64,000 nt of DNA, from the NCBI RefSeq assembly GCF_001424145.1, contig NZ_LMQM01000010.1:739606-803605 (forward strand), written 5' to 3'. Below, piece by piece: positions 33,747 through 42,364 of this stretch. The DNA comes from Chryseobacterium sp. Leaf404 (GTDB taxonomy: Bacteria > Bacteroidota > Bacteroidia > Flavobacteriales > Weeksellaceae). Position numbers and translations under genes: made by a program. The notes beneath the pieces were generated by a model. That model worked only from the letters and a program-made list of their open reading frames with translations, ran no database searches and was not told the DNA's origin. Position 1 is the stretch's first letter. Each line of letters opens with the position of its first letter.

Positions 33747-34712
33747 TTATTTTGCAATATTCAAATCCCTCATTTCGCCATTTGGAGTAATCAGAATATA
33801 GGATTTTTGATCTTTTACTTCCTGCTTTTTCTCTTTTGTAATGATCATTTTGACCTCATACATGACCTGAATGACAGGTTCTAAAATTGTCGGATTGATA
33901 ACAAAATCAAATTCTTTATCCAAAATGGGCTGATAATACATAGTTGTAGATTTATTTGCCTGATTTACATTGGCAGATCTTGTCAGGGTTAATGACGAGC
34001 TGTTGTAAGCTTCATAAGATTTGTACATTTCGATTGGAAGTACAATTTTATAACCGTCGCTTAAACTTTTGGCATTATTGATAAAAGTTTCGCCCATCAT
34101 CAATTCATAATTCTTAATCTTTTCCTGAAGAGCGAGTTTGGCTTTGTTCATCAACTCTTTTTTCACGTTTTCAAGATTTCCTGCAAAATAATCGACTCTC
34201 ACTAAATCGTAAATTTCATTTTTAGAAAGAATCGTTATCAGCTGATTGAGCTGATTTGGGTCTGAAAATTTTACATGAAGATTCTTTTTTAGTTCAAATC
34301 CTTTGGGAACTTCATTGTAGGTTTTTTTGCTGAAAACCTTCTTCTCTATTTCATAATTGTAAACAGGAACAAAAGAAATCATATCAATATAAGTCTCGTT
34401 ACCTTTTAATAATTTGATTTGTGAAATTGAAGAATTGAGGCGTTTATCGATCATTTCATTGACTTCCTCAGCAGTTTCCCCCACCTGCGTCAGACTGAAA
34501 ATCGCAACATACTGATCTGCTTTCACATTCGCCATACCTTTTATATTAACGAATATTTCATTCGGCGACGGATTGTTTACGTTAATATTTGAATCAGGAT
34601 ATCTGAACTGAGCCTGAGGATTTGCTTGGTTTTGATAGTTGATATTCCCCCTGTCTTGCGCAAAATTCAGCTGAAAAAATAATGCTCCGATAATGTATAA
34701 AGTGCTTTTCAT
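33747..34712 (-). CDS. Second SIMPL-like (DUF541) exported protein
   Basis: A 321-aa protein with a signal peptide (LYIIGALFFQLNFAQD) and a divergent SIMPL domain from about residue 45: IFVNIKGMANVKADQYVAIF, SLTQVGETAEEVNEMIDKR, then KAKLALQEKIKNYELMMGET. A C-terminal extension with MIITKEKKQEVKDQKSY is not part of the usual fold. It is divergent from the sensor kinase gene, with a shared regulatory region, and 139 bp before the first SIMPL gene. Function unknown; a periplasmic partner is plausible. Confidence 0.8.
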   Translation of the reverse strand: MKSTLYIIGALFFQLNFAQDRGNINYQNQANPQAQFRYPDSNINVNNPSPNEIFVNIKGMANVKADQYVAIFSLTQVGETAEEVNEMIDKRLNSSISQIKLLKGNETYIDMISFVPVYNYEIEKKVFSKKTYNEVPKGFELKKNLHVKFSDPNQLNQLITILSKNEIYDLVRVDYFAGNLENVKKELMNKAKLALQEKIKNYELMMGETFINNAKSLSDGYKIVLPIEMYKSYEAYNSSSLTLTRSANVNQANKSTTMYYQPILDKEFDFVINPTILEPVIQVMYEVKMIITKEKKQEVKDQKSYILITPNGEMRDLNIAK

Positions 34713-34737
34713 AATGATTAAGTTTAAAATTATACTG

Positions 34738-34745
34738 CAAACTTA
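34738..34745 (-). promoter_or_regulatory. -7 box TAAGTTTG of the second SIMPL gene
   Basis: Consensus match on the minus strand. A TTT triplet at 34765-34767 lies 19 bp upstream; operator 2 begins 7-8 bp beyond that. Confidence 0.5.
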
Positions 34746-34773
34746 ACTTCATCAATAAATCATGAAACACGAA

Positions 34774-34801
34774 ACTTGGTAAAACGATCTTTTCGCTTGG
34801 T
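34774..34801. promoter_or_regulatory. Direct-repeat operator 2 (ACTTGGT / GCTTGGT, 21-bp period)
   Basis: ACTTGGT at 34774-34780 and GCTTGGT at 34795-34801, again 21 bp apart. It is centred between the second SIMPL gene and the kinase gene, 7-9 bp from the -33 region of each promoter, which is the place of an activator site serving both directions. Confidence 0.72.
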
Positions 34802-34810
34802 GAATCGTTT

Positions 34811-34839
34811 TTGGTAAACTATTTATATGTATATCTTTG
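34811..34839 (+). promoter_or_regulatory. Kinase gene promoter (TTG, 18 bp, TATCTTTG)
   Basis: TTG at 34811-34813 and TATCTTTG at 34832-34839, spacing 18 bp, both matching the Bacteroidota consensus. The box ends 4 bp before ATG 34844, so the mRNA should be leaderless or nearly so. Confidence 0.65.
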
Positions 34840-34843
34840 TTTT

Positions 34844-36616
34844 ATGAAAATTTCTCAGTTTTTTATCGTTCTGCTTTTCTCAACACGACTATTCTTTTCT
34901 CAGGAAAAAAGTAGAAATACCGCAGAAGAAGTTGTGAGTGAAAGCAAAATGCTGAAAAAAGCGGTTGACAAAAAAGACGAATCGGCGGAGGCTGAATCGT
35001 ATTTTAAAATTGGTGAGTCGTATTTTAATGCTTCCAATTTTTCTAAAAGTGAAGAGTATTTTTTAAAATCAAAAAATATCTACGAAAAGCTGAATGACAA
35101 GCAGAATCTGGAAAAAGTGACCCGAAAACTGGCGCAGTCTCAGGAAAGTCAGAATAAACTGAAGGCAGCAGCGAAAAACTATGAAGTTGCCTCCAATGTC
35201 GGTTATTCCAAGTCGAAGAAAATGCAGAATTCTAATGATGCATCACGGCTAAGCTCCAACTCTGTGGTGATGAGAATGGATGCTATACAGAACAATATTC
35301 AGATCAGCGAAAAAGAAAATAACAAGGAAGACCTCGCCGCCGGATATTCTCAAATGGCAGAAGCCAATCTCGAAGTGAAAAACATTCCGAAAGCGGAAGC
35401 AAATCTAACTACGGCTTACAATATTTCAAAAGAAGAATCTCCTCAACAGGCACTGGCAATCAACCAGAAACTGACCGATCTTTACGTGGTAAACAAAGAT
35501 TTCGACAAAGCCATTGCCGTTAAAAAGAAAGTTTTGAAGGAAGATTTCGTTAAAGAAAATTCAAAAAAGGAAGTCGAACAGATTCAGGAATTGGCTGACA
35601 TTTACATCAAAAAAGATGATCCAAAAGAAGCCATTAATCTTTTAAAAAAATCTTACGGAATCGCTTTGGAAAAAGGTCACACGCTGGAAGCTCAAAAAAG
35701 TGTGAAGAGACTCGACAGCCTTTACGCCATTTCTCAAAATATTGACGAATCCGTTTCACTGTATCGTGATTTTCTTGGGAAACTGCCTGATTTGGTATCA
35801 AAAGATAAAAGCCTGGTTGACGAAAAAATTCTGGAAGATACCGAACAGCGAATTTCACAGCTGGAGCAGGAAAAAAAACTGAAGGATGAGTTGATCAGAA
35901 AGAAAAATCTATTCAATTACAGCCTTATTGTAGCTTTAATTCTTTTGATCGGTTTGATATTTTTCATTTTCAGAACACTGAAAAAAGTTCAGATTAAAAA
36001 TAAAAAAATTGCTTTACAGTCACTTCGTCGTGAGATGAATCCGCATTTTATTTTCAACAGCTTAAACTCTGTAAATCATTTCATTGCAACGAATAATGAA
36101 CTGGAAGCGAACCAATATTTAACCAGATTTTCAAAGCTGATGCGTGGCGTGATGGAAAATTCTACTGAGGATTTTATTCCTTTTCAGCAGGAACTGGATC
36201 TGCTTCAGAATTATTTAGCTTTAGAGAAAACACGTTTTGCAGATAAATTTGATTACGAAATTGAAGTTGACGAAAATTTAAATACCCAAAGCTTAAAAGT
36301 TCCCGGAATGTTAGTACAACCCTTCCTTGAAAACTCCGTCTGGCACGGATTGAGGTACAAAACTACGAAAGGACTTTTAAAATTAAAATTTGAAAAATCT
36401 GCTGAAGATCTGAAAATTACCATCGAAGACAACGGGATCGGCATTGAAGAAAGCAAAAAGCAAAAAACTGAACATCAGAAAACCCGTAAAGGACGCGGTA
36501 TGAAAAATACGCTGGAAAGAATAAGACTGCTGAATGATTTATACAGAAAGGAGATTTCCTGCTCAATAAAAGATTCTGAAAATGGTGTACTTGTTGAGAT
36601 CTTAATGATAATTTAA
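34844..36616 (+). CDS. TPR-containing LytS-like sensor histidine kinase
   Basis: A 590-aa kinase. Signal sequence, then about 330 residues of periplasmic TPR-type helices (SYFNASNFSKSEEYFLKSKN), a single membrane helix (about 357-376, YSLIVALILLIGLIFFIF) and a short cytoplasmic kinase of the LytS/YehU type. The phosphorylated His is near residue 401 in LRREMNPHFIFNSLNSVNHF; the N box is PGMLVQPFLENSVWHG and the G box DNGIGIEES with RGRGMKNTLERIRLLN. I start at 34844, not 34811, because the promoter lies across the earlier ATG. It is followed by a secreted unknown and the LytTR regulator. Confidence 0.93.
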   Translation: MKISQFFIVLLFSTRLFFSQEKSRNTAEEVVSESKMLKKAVDKKDESAEAESYFKIGESYFNASNFSKSEEYFLKSKNIYEKLNDKQNLEKVTRKLAQSQESQNKLKAAAKNYEVASNVGYSKSKKMQNSNDASRLSSNSVVMRMDAIQNNIQISEKENNKEDLAAGYSQMAEANLEVKNIPKAEANLTTAYNISKEESPQQALAINQKLTDLYVVNKDFDKAIAVKKKVLKEDFVKENSKKEVEQIQELADIYIKKDDPKEAINLLKKSYGIALEKGHTLEAQKSVKRLDSLYAISQNIDESVSLYRDFLGKLPDLVSKDKSLVDEKILEDTEQRISQLEQEKKLKDELIRKKNLFNYSLIVALILLIGLIFFIFRTLKKVQIKNKKIALQSLRREMNPHFIFNSLNSVNHFIATNNELEANQYLTRFSKLMRGVMENSTEDFIPFQQELDLLQNYLALEKTRFADKFDYEIEVDENLNTQSLKVPGMLVQPFLENSVWHGLRYKTTKGLLKLKFEKSAEDLKITIEDNGIGIEESKKQKTEHQKTRKGRGMKNTLERIRLLNDLYRKEISCSIKDSENGVLVEILMII

Positions 36617-36631
36617 AAAGACAAAAAAACG

Positions 36632-37354
36632 ATGACAGTCTACAAAAAAACAAAAATATTTCTGCTTTTATCTTTTCCAATCATGTTTTTTGGACAAGAA
36701 TATAATGCTACGAGGTTTAATCATGTTTTAAAACAGTTAAAACTCAATCCTTCGAAAGTTAAAAGTGAGTTTTACACCGAAAAAAAGATGCCCAATGCAG
36801 AAGACTCTTTCATTGCAGTAGTTCCCTTTTTGAAAGAAAAAATTGAGGAAGATTATCTATTGTATCAAAATTATATTGTGATAACGGATGCAAAAGGTGA
36901 AATAAAAAGTAAATATTTAGATCCTGCAGAAATCACTTCTGATGCAATCATGCTGGAGGGTTTTACTATTGATACCGGACTTTATCATTTGAATTCTGAA
37001 GTGCGCGCTTTTGGTGTGATTGCAAATTACAGAAACGGCAGCGGACCAAATCCCCATTCTTCCGCAGATATTTCATTATATTATTCACAAGGTAAAACGC
37101 TAAAAAAAGTACTGAGTCAATACAATGTTTATACAAGTGGTGCAGAATGGGATATGAAATGCAACGGAGAATTTTCGGAAGATCGTTCTGTAATTATTTT
37201 GGATGAGGCAAAATCCAATGGCTTTGCTAATCTTAAAATCAAAACGGAAACTACAGAAAAGATTGGTAGAGAAGTTAATGGAGATTGTACAGAAAAGAAA
37301 ACGATGAAAACGTCATTAAGGACACTGAAGTTTGATAAATCTGCGTACAAATAA
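36632..37354 (+). CDS. Secreted hypothetical protein between kinase and regulator
   Basis: A 240-aa protein I do not recognise. Signal peptide MTVYKKTKIFLLLSFPIMFF ending near GQE, then a soluble domain with FIAVVPFLKEKIEEDYLLYQ, IMLEGFTIDTGLYHLNSEVR and VYTSGAEWDMKCNGEFSEDR. A C-terminal Lys-rich stretch follows, with only two Cys. It sits 15 bp after the kinase and 16 bp before the regulator, so it is probably cotranscribed and may be a ligand, accessory or input protein of the two-component system. Confidence 0.8.
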   Translation: MTVYKKTKIFLLLSFPIMFFGQEYNATRFNHVLKQLKLNPSKVKSEFYTEKKMPNAEDSFIAVVPFLKEKIEEDYLLYQNYIVITDAKGEIKSKYLDPAEITSDAIMLEGFTIDTGLYHLNSEVRAFGVIANYRNGSGPNPHSSADISLYYSQGKTLKKVLSQYNVYTSGAEWDMKCNGEFSEDRSVIILDEAKSNGFANLKIKTETTEKIGREVNGDCTEKKTMKTSLRTLKFDKSAYK

Positions 37355-37370
37355 TTATTTAATTCCTGAC

Positions 37371-38105
37371 ATGAAAATAAATTCCGTAATCGTAGACGAC
37401 GAAAAAATTGCAAGAGATGTTCTCAGAAATTATCTCACAAAATACTGTCCGCAAATTGAGATCTTGGGCGAGGCGGAAAATATCAGGGAAGCCGTTCCAT
37501 TGATCGCTGAAACGCGACCACAACTGGTTTTTCTGGATGTTGAAATGCCTTTCGGGAATGCGTTTGATGTGTTGGAAGCGACCAGAGAATTTTCCTACGA
37601 AACCATTTTCATTACAGCATTTTCTCAATATTCGTTGCAGGCATTAAACAAATCTGCGAGTTACTATATTTTAAAACCAATCGATATTCAGGAACTGATT
37701 GTTGCAGTGAATAAAGTCGCTGAAAGCATTCAAAATAAAGAAGAGCTCAACCGGAATAAAATTCTTCTTGAAAATTTAAAATTAAAACCTGAAAAACAGC
37801 AGTTGATTCTTCCGACTTTGCAAGGCTTTGATGTAGTGAAAACAGAAGATATCGTCAGACTTCAGGCTGATGGAAATTTCACGCAGGTTTATCTCACAGA
37901 CGGTTCCAAGAAAATGGTCTGCCGGTTTTTGAAACACTTCGATGATTTGCTTGAAAACCCTTTTGTGAGAGTTCACCGTTCGCATATTATCAATACCGGA
38001 TTTGTAAAATCTTATCACAAAAGCGGAACGGCAACACTGGCTGATCAAACTGAAATTGAGGTCTCGGGGAGTTTTAAAGAGCAGTTTCTGAAGGTTTTCT
38101 CTTAA
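37371..38105 (+). CDS. LytTR-family response regulator
   Basis: A 244-aa regulator. The receiver has SVIVDDEKIARDVLRN (acidic pair 9-10), phosphoacceptor Asp56 in LVFLDVEMPFGN and LKPIDI. The LytTR DNA-binding domain occupies about 130-244, with EDIVRLQADGNFTQVYLTDG, FVRVHRSHIINTGFVKSYHK and EIEVSGSFKEQFLKVF. Start at 37371 (MKINSVIVDDEK) rather than the ATG at 37332. It is the cognate regulator of the upstream kinase, and its probable targets carry the 21-bp direct repeats. Confidence 0.94.
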   Translation: MKINSVIVDDEKIARDVLRNYLTKYCPQIEILGEAENIREAVPLIAETRPQLVFLDVEMPFGNAFDVLEATREFSYETIFITAFSQYSLQALNKSASYYILKPIDIQELIVAVNKVAESIQNKEELNRNKILLENLKLKPEKQQLILPTLQGFDVVKTEDIVRLQADGNFTQVYLTDGSKKMVCRFLKHFDDLLENPFVRVHRSHIINTGFVKSYHKSGTATLADQTEIEVSGSFKEQFLKVFS

Positions 38106-38260
38106 AATCTGAATTAAAGATTTTAAACCATTAAGGTTATTAATTGGTTATGATTTTTTAAGAAAATCAGATAGATTTTCTTAAGCATTTTGCTTAAAGT
38201 ATAGCTCAACTTAATCACCCTAAACAAGTTAAGAAATCTTGATGGTTCAAACACCTCTTA

Positions 38261-38298
38261 AATCTCACAGGTTTTGAAAACCTGTGAGATTTTTTTCG
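38261..38298. repeat. Palindromic hairpin repeat A / terminator
   Basis: AATCTCACAGGTTTT and AAAACCTGTGAGATT form a perfect 15-bp inverted repeat with one base between, followed by TTTTT. It is placed to end the LytTR operon. A related palindrome with different but compensating bases lies at 55171-55202. Confidence 0.7.
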
Positions 38299-38305
38299 AG
38301 AAATT

Positions 38306-38782
38306 TCAATTAAGATTCTTATATTCCTTCCACTCCTGAAAGCGATGGTCAATCACCTGCTTCATCACATCGTAGTTTTCATAAGTATCTTCAATATGAT
38401 AAAAAGTTTCATATTCAAAATCACTTTCTTCAGCGATGCTGTCGAAAATATTGATGTAATCTGTGGCAAATGAACTGTATTGGGCAGCAAAATCAGTTTC
38501 GTCAACGTAATAATCTTTTGCAAAAGCGTTTCCAAAATCATTCAGATCGTCTTCAGAAAATTTCCCATCCAAAACACTGATCACAAATTCAGCTCCTGTG
38601 ATTTCACGTCTTTTTAAGGTTTCAATTTCATTCTCATGATCTTCCTGTAATTCTTGAGAATGAAGATTATGATTAATGCACCAGTTCAGAAACATTCCCG
38701 TGTGGGTCGCGCTGTTTTTTTGTGGAAGCTCTTGAGGGAAATCTCCGCCGTAATGCCACGAAGCATCATCGTATTTTGTCAT
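38306..38782 (-). CDS. DUF7832-type small acidic protein
   Basis: A 158-aa acidic cytosolic protein starting MTKYDDASWHYGGDFPQELP, with ATHTGMFLNWCINHNLHSQE following. These openings match the DUF7832 family often seen in Bacteroidota and polymorphic-toxin immunity sets; its function is unknown. The start at 38782 drops a short unconserved extension to 38815. Divergent from cinA. Confidence 0.72.
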   Translation of the reverse strand: MTKYDDASWHYGGDFPQELPQKNSATHTGMFLNWCINHNLHSQELQEDHENEIETLKRREITGAEFVISVLDGKFSEDDLNDFGNAFAKDYYVDETDFAAQYSSFATDYINIFDSIAEESDFEYETFYHIEDTYENYDVMKQVIDHRFQEWKEYKNLN

Positions 38783-38896
38783 AGTGTAATTATAGTTATC
38801 AACAGTAGAAATCAAAGATATAAAAAATCATTTTCTTTTGTTCGCTACAGAGATTTTCACGTCATTTGTAACGAATTTTTTTTCAAAATCAAAAGC

Positions 38897-40147
38897 ATGC
38901 AAAACGCAGTTCTTATCACCATCGGAGACGAAATTTTATCCGGAAATACCGTAGATACCAATTCAAATTTTATTGCAACCGAACTCAAAAACATCGGAAT
39001 AAAAGTGGTACAGATTTTCACCATTTCTGATGAAATTGAAATCATTAAAAACACTTTAAAATCTGCTTTTGACATTGGCGATTTAGTCATAACAACCGGC
39101 GGTTTAGGTCCAACAAGAGACGATAAAACCAAAAAAGCCATCGCTGATTTTTTTGATGATGAAATTGCTTTAGATGAGAAAACTTTCGAACACCTTAAAG
39201 CTTACATGGAAAAGCGCGGGAGAATAGAAATACTCGAAAGAAACCGTGAACAGGCATTTGTTCCTACGAAATCCACGGTCTTCCAAAACCATTTCGGAAC
39301 AGCTCCCTGTATGATGATGGAAGAAAACGGGAAGATTGTTTTCAGTCTGCCTGGCGTTCCTTACGAAGTGAAACCGTTGATTAAAAATCAGATTGTTCCT
39401 TATTTAAAGGAAAAATTCAGCCTGAATTATCTTACGACAAGAATCGTTTCTGTAGTGGGAATTCCTGAAAGTATTTTGGCAGATATGATAGAAGATTGGG
39501 AACTGGCCTTACCAGAACATATTTCGCTCTCTTATCTTCCTGTAGGAACCCGTGTAAAATTAAGAATTACAGCCACCGGAACTGACGAAGCACTTCTAAA
39601 ACAGCAACTTGAAGAAGAAATCCAAAAGCTTTTACCAATCGTTAAAGATCACGTCATTGCGACTTCTGAAGATAAAATTGAAAAAATTCTTGCTGAGATT
39701 TTAAATGACCGTAAACTGACTGTTTCTACCGCAGAAAGCTGTACAGGAGGCGAACTGGCAAGATTGATCACTTCAAATCCCGGCAGTTCAAAATACTTTT
39801 CAGGAGGAATTATTCCTTATGATTCTCAGAAAAAAATTGATATTTTAAAAGTAAGGATAGAGACCATCGATCAATATACCGTGGTCAGCGAAGAAGTTTC
39901 CGCAGAAATGGCTGAAGGGTGTCAGGCATTATTTAAAACTAATATTTCCCTTTCTACAACGGGAGTAGCCGGTCCCGGAAAAGGTGAAGACGGAAAGGAA
40001 ATTGGGCTCGTGCACTATTCTATTAGAATTGGAGACAAAACCCACAGTTCAAAACTCTTCATGCCCCATCTGGACAGACCGGATTTTATGCATTTTGCTT
40101 CTCAGAAAGTCATTCAGGATTTAATTTCGCTCTTAATTTCTGAGTAG
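38897..40147 (+). CDS. cinA: CinA-family protein (nicotinamide-nucleotide amidase type)
   Basis: A 416-aa competence/damage-inducible protein A. The N-terminal molybdopterin-binding-like domain begins MQNAVLITIGDEILSGNTVD with TTGGLGPTRDDKTKKA. The C-terminal PncC domain has STAESCTGGELARLITSNPG, GIIPYDSQKK and TTGVAGPGKGEDGKEIGLV. CinA hydrolyses NMN (and ADP-ribose in the N-terminal part), recycling pyridine nucleotides. I place the start at 38897, as the ORF upstream is read-through of the divergent gene region. Confidence 0.95.
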   Translation: MQNAVLITIGDEILSGNTVDTNSNFIATELKNIGIKVVQIFTISDEIEIIKNTLKSAFDIGDLVITTGGLGPTRDDKTKKAIADFFDDEIALDEKTFEHLKAYMEKRGRIEILERNREQAFVPTKSTVFQNHFGTAPCMMMEENGKIVFSLPGVPYEVKPLIKNQIVPYLKEKFSLNYLTTRIVSVVGIPESILADMIEDWELALPEHISLSYLPVGTRVKLRITATGTDEALLKQQLEEEIQKLLPIVKDHVIATSEDKIEKILAEILNDRKLTVSTAESCTGGELARLITSNPGSSKYFSGGIIPYDSQKKIDILKVRIETIDQYTVVSEEVSAEMAEGCQALFKTNISLSTTGVAGPGKGEDGKEIGLVHYSIRIGDKTHSSKLFMPHLDRPDFMHFASQKVIQDLISLLISE

Positions 40148-40218
40148 TTTTTAATAATAATTATATTTCTGCGTAACAAAACGTAATCATAAAAGACATA
40201 TTCTACAAATTTTAGAAA

Positions 40219-42255
40219 ATGAAAAAACTCACATTATCTTTAGTTCTTTTGGCCGGAACCTTTGCCGTGCAGGCACAAAAAGCGGTAAAGCCCGCTGGGG
40301 AAAACGGTTTGGAACTGAATTACATGGATAAAAATGTCCGTCCACAGGATGACTTTTACAATTTCGTAAACGGAAGCTGGATGAAAACAGCGAAAATTCC
40401 TTCTGATAAGCCAACCTGGGGAAGTTTCAATAAACTTGCGGATGATACAGACAATAATTCAATGACGATTTTGAATTCTCTTTTGAAGGATAAATTTGCC
40501 GAAGGAAGTGAAGGAAAAAAAATCCAGGATCTGTATGCAACATACATGAATATGGACAAAAGAAATGCAGACGGTATAAAGCCCATTCAGGAAAACATCA
40601 ACAAAATTGATAAAATTAAGAACCTTGCAGACCTTCAGAATTATTTGGTTTCTGTAACCAGAGAGGGTGAAAATAAATTCTACGGATGGGGTGTGTATTC
40701 GGATCTTAAAAATTCTAACATGAATGCCGTTTACCTTGGCGATGCTTCATTGGGAATGGGAAGAGATTACTATCAGAAAGCAGACTCAAAAAACACAGAA
40801 GCTCTTGCAGAATACCAGAAGTATGTAGCTTCTATGCTGAAAGAACTGGGTTACACAAATGCTGATGCCGCTGCAAAAGAAATTGTAGACTACGAAAAAA
40901 GCATTGCCAAAAACCTGCTTACCAACGAGCAAAGCCGCGACAATACGCTTCAGTACAATCCTAAAACGATGGCTGAATTGAAGACTTTGGTAAAAAATGT
41001 GGATATTCCGGCTTATCTTGCGAAAGTTGGAGTGAAGACAGACCGTGTGATCATAAGTGAATTGGGTTACTACAAAAATTTTGACCAACTGGTGAACGAA
41101 AAAAATCTGCCTGTAATCAAAGATTATTTGAAGTTCCACATGATTAACGGAAATGCTTCATACCTAAGTCAGAAACTAGGGGATGAAAAATTTGCTTTTT
41201 ACGGTAAATATCTACGAGGTCAGCAGGAGCAGAGAGCTTTAAACAAGAGAGGTTTTGAGCTGATCAACGGTTCTTTAGGTGAAGCTTTCGGTAAATTATA
41301 TGTGGAAAAATATTTTCCAGCTGAAGCAAAAGCCCAGATGGTGGAGCTGATTGATTATTTAAAGAAAAGTTTTGCAGTTCACATCAACGGTTTGGCCTGG
41401 ATGTCTTCTACTACAAAAGTGAAAGCCCTCGAAAAACTGAATAAATTCACCGTAAAAGTTGCTTATCCTGATCAATGGAAAGATTATTCCAAACTGAACA
41501 TTCTTTCAGAAGCTAAAGGCGGAAATTTATATAAAAACCTCCAGAATGTAGGCGAATGGCAGTACACAAAAGATCTGGCAAAAATTGGGAAACCGGTAGA
41601 CAAAACTGAATGGGGAATGACTCCACAAACGGTAAACGCTTACTATAATCCAGTAAATAACGAAATCGTATTCCCAGCTGCAATTCTTCAGCCTCCTTTT
41701 TTTAATCCAAAGGCAGATGCTGCTGTTAATTTCGGTGGAATTGGTGCTGTAATTGGTCACGAAATGAGCCACGGATTTGATGATTCCGGTGCTCAGTTTG
41801 ATGCACAGGGAAATTTGGTCGACTGGTGGACGCCGGAAGATAAAGCCAATTTTGAAAAAGCTACAAAATCTTTAGCTGCGCAGTATGACAAATATGAGCC
41901 TGTAAAAGGTACTTTCGTAAACGGAACTTTCACCAACGGTGAAAATATTGCAGATTTAGGGGGTGTGAATATCGCTTATGACGCCCTTCAAATGTATCTG
42001 AAAGATAAAGGAAATCCCGGAAACATCAGCGGTTACACGCAGGAGCAGAGATTCTTCCTGAGCTGGGCAACGGTTTGGAGAACTTTATCCAGCGAAAAAT
42101 ACATGATCAATCAGGTAAAAACAGACCCGCACTCTCCGGGATACTTCAGAAGTTTTGGTCCGTTAACCAATGTGGATGCTTTCTATAAGGCATTCGACGT
42201 GAAAAAAGGTGATAAACTTTATAAAGCACCGGAAGAAAGAATTAAAATCTGGTAA
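40219..42255 (+). CDS. M13-family zinc metallopeptidase (secreted)
   Basis: A 678-aa secreted paralogue of the protein encoded at 24566-26647. Signal peptide (LAGTFAVQAQKAV), M13_N domain from LNYMDKNVRPQDDFYNFVNG, zinc site AVIGHEMSHGFDDSGAQFDA and GENIADLGGVNIAYDALQ. Ends KLYKAPEERIKIW. Both proteins share almost all blocks, so they are probably a recent or lineage-wide duplication with different anchoring (this one lacks the lipobox Cys). Monocistronic, with a terminator after the stop. Confidence 0.95.
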   Translation: MKKLTLSLVLLAGTFAVQAQKAVKPAGENGLELNYMDKNVRPQDDFYNFVNGSWMKTAKIPSDKPTWGSFNKLADDTDNNSMTILNSLLKDKFAEGSEGKKIQDLYATYMNMDKRNADGIKPIQENINKIDKIKNLADLQNYLVSVTREGENKFYGWGVYSDLKNSNMNAVYLGDASLGMGRDYYQKADSKNTEALAEYQKYVASMLKELGYTNADAAAKEIVDYEKSIAKNLLTNEQSRDNTLQYNPKTMAELKTLVKNVDIPAYLAKVGVKTDRVIISELGYYKNFDQLVNEKNLPVIKDYLKFHMINGNASYLSQKLGDEKFAFYGKYLRGQQEQRALNKRGFELINGSLGEAFGKLYVEKYFPAEAKAQMVELIDYLKKSFAVHINGLAWMSSTTKVKALEKLNKFTVKVAYPDQWKDYSKLNILSEAKGGNLYKNLQNVGEWQYTKDLAKIGKPVDKTEWGMTPQTVNAYYNPVNNEIVFPAAILQPPFFNPKADAAVNFGGIGAVIGHEMSHGFDDSGAQFDAQGNLVDWWTPEDKANFEKATKSLAAQYDKYEPVKGTFVNGTFTNGENIADLGGVNIAYDALQMYLKDKGNPGNISGYTQEQRFFLSWATVWRTLSSEKYMINQVKTDPHSPGYFRSFGPLTNVDAFYKAFDVKKGDKLYKAPEERIKIW

Positions 42256-42264
42256 TATATTTTG

Positions 42265-42290
42265 AAACCGCTCCCCGTGAGCGGTTTTTT
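42265..42290 (+). terminator. Terminator of the second M13 gene
   Basis: AAACCGCT, loop CCCCGTG, AGCGGTTT followed by TTT. Confidence 0.88.
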
Positions 42291-42364
42291 CATCATTATT
42301 ACTATAATTTAACTCTGAAACTTTAAAATTTGTTTTAAATTAGTACTTTGTTTTTTGAACCGTC

